Source: RGIG3178 sp942492795
Lineage (GTDB): Bacteria > Bacillota > Clostridia > Christensenellales > QAND01
NCBI GenBank assembly: GCA_942492795.1
Contig: OW818639.1
Span: 620,001-684,000 of the forward strand
Length of the DNA: 64,000 nt
Direction: 5' to 3'
In this document: piece after piece, positions 55,597 through 63,080 of the stretch
Layout: each line of letters opens with the position of its first letter
How positions within the stretch are numbered: position 1 is the first letter of the stretch
Made by a program: the position numbers and the translations under genes
Notes under the pieces: model-generated
The model's input: only the letters and a program-made list of their open reading frames with translations
Told to the model about the DNA's origin: nothing
Database searches by the model: none

Positions 55597-56673
55597 TTAC
55601 CCAAGGAGCGGTTCGATGCGCACGAGCGTTTGTTGGAGTATCTCGTCCGCCTTTTTAAAATCCATGTGCCGGACGTAGTATTGTTCCAGCGTATCATGTT
55701 CCGCCTTGGCCATTCCCAGAGCTTCTGTGGCGTATCCCAGAAGCTGTCCGAAGAGCGCTTCGTTTCGCACCAGAAGCTGTTGTTCCGACGTCGTGGGAAC
55801 GCCGGTGCAGGCGTTCAGATCAAAGCATACTTCCGGGGCGAGGTCATACCCGTGGTACGGATTGGATGTGAAGAACAGGGTATCCAAGGCTGGTATGTAC
55901 AGGTGCTCCAGCCTGTTGGGATCAAGCGCGCAATAATACCCTTCCACGTTCATGCCGCGGCGAAGCGCTTCATCGCGAAGCCGTGTGAGGATGCGGTCTG
56001 TGGGCGCTGTCCAAATGCCGCTTAGGGACACCGGATGCGCAGCATGCAGCGAAGGCAGCGCACAGATTAACCCGTCCGGCGTGATCGCCGTGGCGAACAG
56101 TTTTCGCTCCGATGCAGGACGGGAATCGGTTTGAAAGGGCAAAAACGTTTCCACGAGTTGTTCCGTTATTTTTTGCAGACCGCCTTGATCAATAAGCGTT
56201 CCGACGATTGCCATGTTGTCGGATCGGATGCAATCCGCAGCGTTCAGATAGCGGTATGCACGCTTGAACCATCCGGTGATGCCAAAGAACAACGCGCCGA
56301 TCTCGTCCTTGTAGGCGGACAGGCCTTCTTCGTTTAGGCATTCGCCGAGGTTGATGATGCCGTCCACGGCGCCGGGCCATTTCGGATCGACGATGTGCGG
56401 CGCGGTGCCGTCCACAAACAGCAATCCGATGCCGGGAGCCAAAACACCGTCCAGGCTTTCGTTGTCGCTCGCGCAGTGGATATGCTCGACGCTTATGCCC
56501 CGATCCATCAGATGCGCGCCGATCTTTCGCATGAACGTGCTTTTGCCCACCCCCGGGCCGCCCTTTAGAATGTAGATACGCTTTGCCTGATCAAACGGCA
56601 ACAGTTGGTCAAAATAGCTGAAGAAGCCGGTGGCGGTGTTTCCGCCGGGATACAGATGACGAATTATTGGCAT
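55597..56673 (-). CDS. ATPase of the PRK06851 type
   Basis: A 358-residue P-loop protein with two related halves. The first half has ILKGGPGVGKSTFMRKIG (Walker A near residue 37) after GGNTATGFFSYFDQ, the start that marks PRK06851-type ATPases of clostridia; Asp-rich LFVDGTAPH is the Walker B-like strand. The second half lacks a clear second P-loop. ATG 56673 with GGAGGC upstream replaces the longer frame. The family is found mostly in spore-forming Firmicutes and has no assigned function. It stands alone; 270 bases upstream is the typA promoter region. Confidence 0.8.
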   Translation of the reverse strand: MPIIRHLYPGGNTATGFFSYFDQLLPFDQAKRIYILKGGPGVGKSTFMRKIGAHLMDRGISVEHIHCASDNESLDGVLAPGIGLLFVDGTAPHIVDPKWPGAVDGIINLGECLNEEGLSAYKDEIGALFFGITGWFKRAYRYLNAADCIRSDNMAIVGTLIDQGGLQKITEQLVETFLPFQTDSRPASERKLFATAITPDGLICALPSLHAAHPVSLSGIWTAPTDRILTRLRDEALRRGMNVEGYYCALDPNRLEHLYIPALDTLFFTSNPYHGYDLAPEVCFDLNACTGVPTTSEQQLLVRNEALFGQLLGYATEALGMAKAEHDTLEQYYVRHMDFKKADEILQQTLVRIEPLLG

Positions 56674-56870
56674 GAAAAAGCCTCCCTCGGTACAGTTTGC
56701 ACAGCATTGTATGCGCAGACAAAGCGGAAAATGAGAGCACAAATGGAATTTATAGATGAAATTTATTTTTCAATTGCAGCGCGATGGCACGGCTTGTATC
56801 CAAATTTGCCCATACAGGCGGATAAACGAAAAAGAATCTGCAAAATATTGCAGTAAATACACGTTTTTAC

Positions 56871-56899
56871 TTGAAGGTTGTTGCCGGAAATGCTATTCT
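56871..56899 (+). promoter_or_regulatory. promoter of typA
   Basis: TTGAAG (56871-56876), 17-bp spacer, TATTCT (56894-56899) with TG one base ahead of the -10 (extended). The ATG of typA is 48 bases downstream. Confidence 0.65.
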
Positions 56900-56946
56900 A
56901 AATGTTACGTCATGCGGACATTCGCATGCAGGGAGAGGAATTTTTT

Positions 56947-58779
56947 ATGCAAACGCGAGAGGATCTTCGCAATATAGCCATCATCGCCCACGTTGACCAC
57001 GGCAAAACCACCCTGGTGGATCAGATGCTGCGGCAAAGCGGTGCATTCCGTCAAAATCAAACCGTGCAGGAACGCGTCATGGACAGCAATGATTTGGAGC
57101 GTGAGCGCGGCATCACCATATTGGCAAAAAATACAGCGGTCAACTATCAGGGGGTCAAGATCAATATCATCGACACGCCCGGCCATGCCGATTTCGGCGG
57201 CGAGGTGGAACGGATACTGATGATGGTGGACGGGGTGCTGCTGTTGGTGGACGCCTTTGAGGGCGTCATGCCGCAAACCCGGTTTGTGCTGCAAAAAGCG
57301 TTGGCGCTGGATAAGCGCATCGTGGTTGTGGTAAACAAAATCGATCGTGACGGCGCGCGGCCCGAAGAGGTCGTAGACGAGATCATCGATCTGTTTTTGG
57401 ATTTGAACGCAAACGACGACCAATTGGATTTCCCCGTCGTGTACGCCTCCGCAAGGCAGGGGACCGCGGGAATGAAGCCCGACGATCTTCAGGATGATCT
57501 CAAAGCGCTGTTTGAGGCTATTTTGTCCTATGTGCCGGCACCCGTGGGTGAACTGGAGGGACCGCTGCAGCTTTTGTTCTCCAACGTGGATTACAACGAA
57601 TACTTGGGACGCATCGGCATCGGCCGCATCGAACGGGGCACATTGAAGCGCGGTGACGCGGTGGTATTGTGCCGCATCGACGGCACGATGGAGCCGGTAC
57701 GCATCGTGCGATTGTACCAGTTTGAAGGGTTAAAGCGCACCGAAGTGGAAGACGCCGCGTTTGGAGATATCGTGGCGGTTGCGGGCATCGCGGATGTGAA
57801 CATCGGCGAAACGGCCTGCGATCCCGATCATCTCGACCCGATGCCGTTTGTCAACATCGACGAACCCACGCTTGCGATGCGTTTTATCATCAACGACAGC
57901 CCGTTTGCAGGCAGGGAAGGCAAATTCGTGACATCCCGGCATTTGCGGGAGCGATTGTATCGCGAGGTTATGACCAACGTCAGCATGCGCGTGAGCGATA
58001 CCGATACCACAGAAGCTTTTGAGGTCTCCGGACGCGGGGAACTGCACCTTTCCATCCTGATCGAAACCATGCGGCGCGAGGGATTCGAATTTGCGGTGTC
58101 GCGCCCGCGCGTCATCTACCGGACGGATCAGAACGGACAGACACTTGAACCGATGGAAAAGCTGACGGTGGATGTACCGGAAAACTATGTCGGAAGCGTG
58201 ATGGAAAAGCTCGGCGTTCGCAAGGCGGAACTGCTGGACATGCATCCGAACGGACAGGGCGGCATGCGGCTTGTTTTCAGCATCCCGGCACGGGGTCTGA
58301 TGGGGTACCGAAGCGAGCTTTTGACCGATACAAAGGGCAACGGCATCATGAACCATCTGTTTGACGGCTATGCGCCGTACAAGGGCGATATCGAACAGCG
58401 CAGCCGCGGCAGCATGATCGCACATGAACAGGGCGAATCCACAAGCTACGGATTGTTCAACGCGCAGGAGCGCGGAAGGCTGTTCATCGGGCCGGGCATC
58501 CCGGTATACGAGGGGATGGTCGTCGGCGAAAACGCAAAGAACGAGGATATCGTCGTCAATGTCTGCCGCAAAAAACACGTGTCCAACATGCGCGCGTCCG
58601 GATCGGACGAATCGCTCAGACTGACGCCGTACATTGATCTTAGCCTGGAGCAGGCGATCGAATTCATCGCGGAGGACGAACTGTTGGAAGTTACGCCCCA
58701 GAGCCTCCGGATGCGCAAAGCCACGCTCTCCAATCAGCTGCGCTCCAAAAAAAGCTATCAGGGTACCATAAACCGATAA
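56947..58779 (+). CDS. typA: translational GTPase TypA/BipA
   Basis: A 610-residue GTPase of the elongation-factor superfamily that binds 70S ribosomes and helps 50S assembly and stress growth. G1 is AHVDHGKTT, switch I GITILAKNTAV, G3 DTPGHADFGGE, G4 NKIDRDGARP. After domain II come the EF-G-like domains, with GRGELHLSILIETMRREGFE, and the C-terminal BipA-specific domain: FNAQERGRLFIGPG and KKHVSNMRASGSDESLRLTP. Length is standard (about 605-615). ATG 56947 follows GGGAGAGGAA. It originally shared a bidirectional terminator with mntP, now split by an insertion sequence. Confidence 0.96.
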   Translation: MQTREDLRNIAIIAHVDHGKTTLVDQMLRQSGAFRQNQTVQERVMDSNDLERERGITILAKNTAVNYQGVKINIIDTPGHADFGGEVERILMMVDGVLLLVDAFEGVMPQTRFVLQKALALDKRIVVVVNKIDRDGARPEEVVDEIIDLFLDLNANDDQLDFPVVYASARQGTAGMKPDDLQDDLKALFEAILSYVPAPVGELEGPLQLLFSNVDYNEYLGRIGIGRIERGTLKRGDAVVLCRIDGTMEPVRIVRLYQFEGLKRTEVEDAAFGDIVAVAGIADVNIGETACDPDHLDPMPFVNIDEPTLAMRFIINDSPFAGREGKFVTSRHLRERLYREVMTNVSMRVSDTDTTEAFEVSGRGELHLSILIETMRREGFEFAVSRPRVIYRTDQNGQTLEPMEKLTVDVPENYVGSVMEKLGVRKAELLDMHPNGQGGMRLVFSIPARGLMGYRSELLTDTKGNGIMNHLFDGYAPYKGDIEQRSRGSMIAHEQGESTSYGLFNAQERGRLFIGPGIPVYEGMVVGENAKNEDIVVNVCRKKHVSNMRASGSDESLRLTPYIDLSLEQAIEFIAEDELLEVTPQSLRMRKATLSNQLRSKKSYQGTINR

Positions 58780-58855
58780 AATCCGGTTACTTTACCATCG
58801 AAAAAGGCCCCGCATGTGATCTGCACCCCATAAAACGGACATTGAGAAAAAAGAG

Positions 58856-58886
58856 CCTCCTGTTGTAGGATAACTGCAACAGGAGG
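58856..58886 (+). promoter_or_regulatory. hairpin covering the transposase ribosome binding site
   Basis: CCTCCTGTTG (58856-58865) pairs perfectly with CAACAGGAGG (58877-58886). The right arm is the AGGAGG for OrfA (ATG 58894). Transcripts entering from typA would fold and hide the site, and TTTGTTT after it may terminate them. Confidence 0.65.
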
Positions 58887-58893
58887 TTTGTTT

Positions 58894-59187
58894 ATGAAAC
58901 GGAAATGGACAGACATACAAGCACTTGAGCCAGTTATACTTCAGATGCGAGAGGAAGGCCGAACGCGACAAGAGATAGCGGATACACTGGGACTTGAAAA
59001 GAAGCAGATAACGAATTGGGTTACACGCTACAACCACCGCCAAGAAAAGATACCCATCGTGCGAAAGAAAGGACGACCTAGAAAGCAGCCAATGAGTAAA
59101 CCAGAAGCTATGGCTGCACGGATACGTGAACTGGAACGGGAGATAGACCTGTACCGTTCTTTTCTTCAAGCTGTTGGAAGGAGGTGA
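58894..59187 (+). CDS. IS3-family transposase OrfA (helix-turn-helix)
   Basis: A 97-residue DNA-binding protein. RTRQEIADTLGLEKKQITNW is the helix-turn-helix; the basic stretch VRKKGRPRKQPMSK and a C-terminal leucine-type coiled coil (RIRELEREIDLYRSFL) mediate oligomerisation, as in IS150 OrfA. Start ATG 58894 is six bases after AGGAGG. Its last codons overlap OrfB, which lies one base back in frame, so a -1 frameshift could make an OrfAB fusion; TCTTTTCTT near 59158-59166 is the only slippery-looking run and no A6G is seen. Confidence 0.9.
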   Translation: MKRKWTDIQALEPVILQMREEGRTRQEIADTLGLEKKQITNWVTRYNHRQEKIPIVRKKGRPRKQPMSKPEAMAARIRELEREIDLYRSFLQAVGRR

Positions 59188-60038
59188 AAGCAAAGGTGAA
59201 GTATACAGCGATCCATAAATATGCGGACAAGTACACCATAAAAGGTATGTGTGCGTTTTTCAAGGTATCCCGGAGTGGCTACTATGCATTCCGTAATAAA
59301 CAGGGGGAAAGTCGGGAGGAACAGGCACTGATCCAAAAGATAGCAGAGTGTCAACAGGAATCCCGTGGGACATACGGGTATCGGCGTGTGCAGATTTGGT
59401 TGCGGCGTAAAGGAGTTCATGCCAATCACAAGGCAGTCTTACGAATCATGAACAAGTATGGTCTGCTCAGTCAAATCCGACGCAGACGGAAGTACCGACA
59501 GATGGGCGGACAACTGCACCGTTATCCCAATCTCCTCAATCGGAACTTCTCATCCACCCGACCAAATGAGAAATGGGTCACGGATATCTCCTACATCCCC
59601 ACACCGCAGGGAACCTTATACCTGTCCATCATCCGGGATCTCTTTGACAACAGCATCGTTGCTTACAAAATGGGGACAGAACAGTCTATTAACCTAGTTC
59701 TACGCACCGTCCAACAAGCCATGAAAAAAGAAGCGGTCACTGCAGAGGTGCAACTCCACAGTGACCAAGGGTTTCAATACACCTCTCACGGGTATTTTGA
59801 CCTAATCCAAACGTACGGCATAACACCTTCTATGTCAAGGAGGGGAAACTGTTATGACAATGCTATGGCTGAGAATTTCTTTAGTATCCTCAAAACAGAG
59901 TGTCTCCGTCGACAGAAACCGAAGTCGCCTGAGCAGGCTCGCTTGCTCATCCACGACTACATTCACTTTTACAACCATGAGCGGATTCAGTCTAATACTA
60001 AACTGACGCCGCTTGAGAAACGACGCCAGTTCGAGTAA
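59184..60038 (+). CDS. IS3-family transposase OrfB (DDE integrase)
   Basis: A 284-residue integrase core. An HTH_21-like part (CAFFKVSRSGYYAFRNK, GTYGYRRVQIWLRRKG) leads into the DDE domain: ITDISYIP (WVTDISYI Asp), HSDQGFQYTSHGY (Asp) and NAMAENFFSILKTE (Glu). The frame is open from 59130, and the GTG at 59184 or 59196 could be used with GAAGGAGG upstream, or it is made by frameshift from OrfA. No stop or deletion disrupts it. Confidence 0.93.
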   Translation: MKAKVKYTAIHKYADKYTIKGMCAFFKVSRSGYYAFRNKQGESREEQALIQKIAECQQESRGTYGYRRVQIWLRRKGVHANHKAVLRIMNKYGLLSQIRRRRKYRQMGGQLHRYPNLLNRNFSSTRPNEKWVTDISYIPTPQGTLYLSIIRDLFDNSIVAYKMGTEQSINLVLRTVQQAMKKEAVTAEVQLHSDQGFQYTSHGYFDLIQTYGITPSMSRRGNCYDNAMAENFFSILKTECLRRQKPKSPEQARLLIHDYIHFYNHERIQSNTKLTPLEKRRQFE

Positions 60039-60134
60039 TTACTTGGTATTCTACGATAGGGCTCTTTTTCTCTGTCCTATGAATGGGGTTCAGTTCACAT
60101 GTGTGCGGGGCATTTTTTATCGGCAAATCCCTAT

Positions 60135-60704
60135 TCAGAGGAACGGAAAATAGTGCGATACAAACAGGTGGATGCCGATGAAAATCAACAGGATACCGCC
60201 CGTCATCCTCGCCTTTTCCGCCAGCGAACCGCCAAAGCGCCTGCCGAGGTTAAAACCCATCAAGCAGCAGCAAAAGGTGACGCTGCCGATGATCATCGCA
60301 TCGGGAAAGACCGGCTCTTCGATGATGGCATAGCCGATGCCGACGGACAACGCATCGATGCTTGTCGCGACGGCTTGCATGAGCAATCCCGCCACCGTTT
60401 GCCGCGGTTTATCTTTCGGGCTTTGACGCTTATGAAGCATCGCCGTCCCGATCGAATTGGTGCCGAGGACACAGAGCAGTATCAAGGCGACCCAATGGGC
60501 ATAATTGGCTGCGAATTCCGCAATGCCCTGTCCCGCCCAACAACCCAACACCGGCATTGTACCCTGAAAAACGCCGAAACAGAGCGCCGACCAAAAGCGC
60601 TTTTGTGCATAGGGCGGGCGTACGCACAGGCCGTTTGTCACGGATACGGCGAAGGCATCGGCGGACAGTCCCAACGACAGCAGGATGAGGTTTAAGGCGT
60701 TCAT
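60135..60704 (-). CDS. mntP: manganese efflux pump MntP
   Basis: A 189-residue membrane protein with six helices. Conserved acidic residues sit in the repeated SLGLSADAFAVSVTNGL and ATSIDALSVGIGYAI motifs, the metal-binding centres of MntP (YebN). ATG 60704 with GGGAG upstream is used; the longer frame runs through the promoter region. It is convergent with typA. No yybP-ykoY manganese riboswitch is recognisable in the 200 bases upstream. The split terminator and insertion sequence now lie at its 3' side, which may affect termination. Confidence 0.9.
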   Translation of the reverse strand: MNALNLILLSLGLSADAFAVSVTNGLCVRPPYAQKRFWSALCFGVFQGTMPVLGCWAGQGIAEFAANYAHWVALILLCVLGTNSIGTAMLHKRQSPKDKPRQTVAGLLMQAVATSIDALSVGIGYAIIEEPVFPDAMIIGSVTFCCCLMGFNLGRRFGGSLAEKARMTGGILLIFIGIHLFVSHYFPFL

Positions 60705-60912
60705 ACACACTCCCAAAAGCGTTCGCTCGTGTGATTGTATGCTTTTGATCATGATGCCGATGAGTGGTTCGGAGGGTTTACCAAGCGAATCGCGCGCGTT
60801 TTTCGGCATATCCGCTTTTGTAAAAAAGACTGTTTATGCCGTTGCTTTACCATATCCACCTTTACGGGTATAATGGAACACAGCAAGCATGAACCGAAGG
60901 AGAATTTGCCGG

Positions 60913-61608
60913 GTGATTGAACACAATCGAATCCTCATTGTAGAGGACGAGGTATCCATTGCCAAGCTGTTGCAGTACAAGCTGCAGGCAGAGGGGTTTG
61001 TCGCCCAAATGTCGCACAACGGCAAAGGCGCCTTGCGGGCGCTGGAGGAATTTAAACCTTCGCTGATTCTTTTGGATCTGATGCTGCCGGACATGAGCGG
61101 CATCGATATCTGCCGTATCATCACGCAGACATACAACCTTCCGATCATCATCATCACCGCCAAAACGGATATAAGCGACAAGGTATCCGGGCTTGAAAGC
61201 GGCGCGGACGACTATATCACCAAACCCTTTGATTTTCGCGAGGTGATGGCGCGCATCCATTCCACGCTTCGCCGCATGTACTCCGAAAGCGACAGGCAGA
61301 CGGCACAGGGCGATACCATCGCTTATCTTGATATTCTGGTGGACAAGCGTGGCCGTGTTGTTACCAAGCGCGGCTTCGAAGTGCAGCTCACGCCCAAGGA
61401 ATATGACCTTCTATGCCTGTTCATGCAGCATATCGGCCGCGTGTTCACCCGGGATTATATACTGGATGTGATATGGGGCTATTCGTATAGCGGGGATACG
61501 CGCACGGTGGATGTGCACATACGCAAGCTCAGACAAAAGCTTAACCTTGACAGCGAATCGCTCAAAACGGTATTTGGCGTCGGGTATCGCCTGAGCCGGC
61601 GGAGTTAA
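60913..61608 (+). CDS. OmpR-family response regulator
   Basis: A 231-residue response regulator. The receiver has acidic ED at the start (RILIVEDEV), phospho-acceptor Asp55 in LILLDLMLPDMSG, Thr in IIIITAKTD and Lys in DDYITKPFDF. The C-terminal winged-helix DNA-binding domain is LTPKEYDLLCLFMQH to VDVHIRKLRQKL, giving a full OmpR/PhoB type. GTG 60913 is used with GAAGGAG nearby upstream; an in-frame ATG at 60889 is possible. It is three bases before the sensor kinase gene, so they form one operon. Regulated genes are unknown. Confidence 0.93.
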   Translation: MIEHNRILIVEDEVSIAKLLQYKLQAEGFVAQMSHNGKGALRALEEFKPSLILLDLMLPDMSGIDICRIITQTYNLPIIIITAKTDISDKVSGLESGADDYITKPFDFREVMARIHSTLRRMYSESDRQTAQGDTIAYLDILVDKRGRVVTKRGFEVQLTPKEYDLLCLFMQHIGRVFTRDYILDVIWGYSYSGDTRTVDVHIRKLRQKLNLDSESLKTVFGVGYRLSRRS

Positions 61609-61610
61609 CG

Positions 61611-63080
61611 ATGCATACGATTCGCGCGCGCTTTATCACCGGCTTTGCCATCATCTTTTGCAGCATGCTGTTGATTCTCAACATCGTCGTGAGCGTTTTC
61701 TTGCAGAACAACAACGACAACACCATCGAGAAGGAGCTTTCCTCGTTTCGCAATCACAGCAACGTATACGTCCGGCAGGCATTTTTGGTTAAAGGCCTTA
61801 ACAACGAACCCGCTTCGTTTCAAAGCCTCTCGGAAGAGATAACGGTGGAGCTGTGCGCGGTGGCAGGTGGAGACGTGGCGGCGTACGATATCAACGCTCA
61901 GCTTATAAACGCTTCCAACGGGGAGCGTTTTTCCAATGCCGCCTATGACGATCTGCACAACGCCGGAAAGGACATCCTGTCGTTTACCATCCTGAGCCAA
62001 AAGGACACCCGAGACGTGTTTTTCTCGTTCCCGGTGGTGGTGGCGGGGGAGAAGGTTGGCATACTGCGCGTTCGCAAAAGCTATCTCGATTTGTATGAAC
62101 AGGCGGAGGGCATCAAAAGCCTCATCCTGATCGTTTCCGTCACAATGTTCTTTGCGGCTTTTATATTCCTCACGCTGTTGAGCAACAATATATCGCGGCC
62201 CATCCTTTCGCTCGCGCGTGCCACCAACCGCGTGGCGAACGGGCGGCGCGTGGTGCTCAAGCACAGCAACCGCAAGGATGAGATCGGCATGCTGATCGAC
62301 AATTACAACGTTATGGTCAAGCGCATCGAAAGGCAGATACGCATCATCGAACGGGACAGGGACGAACTGGAGAAGCTCAACGCGCATCGGAAGGATTTTT
62401 ACGACCAGCTGACGCATGAACTCAAGACGCCGCTGACCACCATCATGGGATATGCCGAGGTCATTGCGCAGAACGGGTTTTCCGACAAGGCATTTTTTGA
62501 TATGGGGATGGATTACATCATCGGCGAGAGCAAACGCATGGAGGATATGGTGCGGAACCTTCTGGAATACAGCAAAGGCATATCCCATGTATCCGATAAG
62601 CCGGAACGCGTCAATTTGAGCGAATTGTGCATACGCACGACGGAGGAGATGCAGATCAAGGCAGGACGGTATTCGTGCGAATGCATCGCGGACGTGGAGG
62701 ATGATCTGTATGTATTCGGCATTGAAACGGCGCTCAAGCGCATGCTGCTGAATTTGATCGACAATGCGATCAAATACGGCAACAGCGGCGAGTGGATCTA
62801 TGTACGGTTGATTGGGGAAAGGGGTCGGGCGAAACTGACGGTGGAAAACAAGGGAAAAACGCTGTCCCAGGAAGAACTGCACAAGCTGTTCATCCCGTTC
62901 TACCAGTCCAGCGCCAATGAGATCACAGAAGCGGGAAGCGCGGGCCTTGGGCTTGCGATCGTTCGCAGCATCGTGGACGGACATCACGGGCAGGTATCCA
63001 TCGACAGCAAAAAGGGGCTGACGGTGGTTACGGTCTATCTGGAGCTCATCCGGGAAAGGGGCGCAAGCGTTGAAAATTAA
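61611..63080 (+). CDS. membrane sensor histidine kinase
   Basis: A 489-residue sensor kinase: membrane helix 1 (about 8-30), an extracytoplasmic domain of about 130 residues, membrane helix 2 (about 169-190), HAMP (ISRPILSLARATNRV), then HisKA with His269 in FYDQLTHELKTPLTT, and an HATPase_c domain with N-box LLNLIDNAIKYG and G boxes around GSAGLGLAIV. The signal is unknown. It follows its response regulator at three bases and overlaps the next lipoprotein gene by 11 bases, the arrangement seen for lipoprotein-controlled two-component systems. Confidence 0.93.
   Translation: MHTIRARFITGFAIIFCSMLLILNIVVSVFLQNNNDNTIEKELSSFRNHSNVYVRQAFLVKGLNNEPASFQSLSEEITVELCAVAGGDVAAYDINAQLINASNGERFSNAAYDDLHNAGKDILSFTILSQKDTRDVFFSFPVVVAGEKVGILRVRKSYLDLYEQAEGIKSLILIVSVTMFFAAFIFLTLLSNNISRPILSLARATNRVANGRRVVLKHSNRKDEIGMLIDNYNVMVKRIERQIRIIERDRDELEKLNAHRKDFYDQLTHELKTPLTTIMGYAEVIAQNGFSDKAFFDMGMDYIIGESKRMEDMVRNLLEYSKGISHVSDKPERVNLSELCIRTTEEMQIKAGRYSCECIADVEDDLYVFGIETALKRMLLNLIDNAIKYGNSGEWIYVRLIGERGRAKLTVENKGKTLSQEELHKLFIPFYQSSANEITEAGSAGLGLAIVRSIVDGHHGQVSIDSKKGLTVVTVYLELIRERGASVEN

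Larger units (their letters stand above)
58817..60097 (+). mobile_element. IS3-family (IS150-type) insertion sequence, complete
   Basis: About 1281 bp. The ends are imperfect inverted repeats starting TGATCTGCACCCCAT at the left and, read inward from the right, TGAACTGAACCCCAT, continuing with shared GGACA and GAGAAAAA blocks. Flanking CATG (58813-58816) and CATG (60098-60101) are a four-base target duplication. It encodes OrfA and OrfB in overlapping frames. Both frames are intact, so it may still move. The insertion site is the loop of a transcription terminator. Confidence 0.9.
58807..60117. terminator. bidirectional terminator split by an insertion sequence
   Basis: Left arm GCCCCGCA (58807-58814), and, after the element, right arm TGCGGGGC (60104-60111) followed by ATTTTTT; AAAAAGG precedes the left arm. 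Joining the flanks after removing one CATG copy restores an eight-base-pair stem with a four-base loop TGTG between typA and convergent mntP. Confidence 0.8.

Noticed and set aside
60705..60912. Manganese (yybP-ykoY) riboswitch upstream of mntP
   Set aside because: Looked for because it often precedes mntP, but the conserved GGGGAGUA-type core is absent on the minus strand here.
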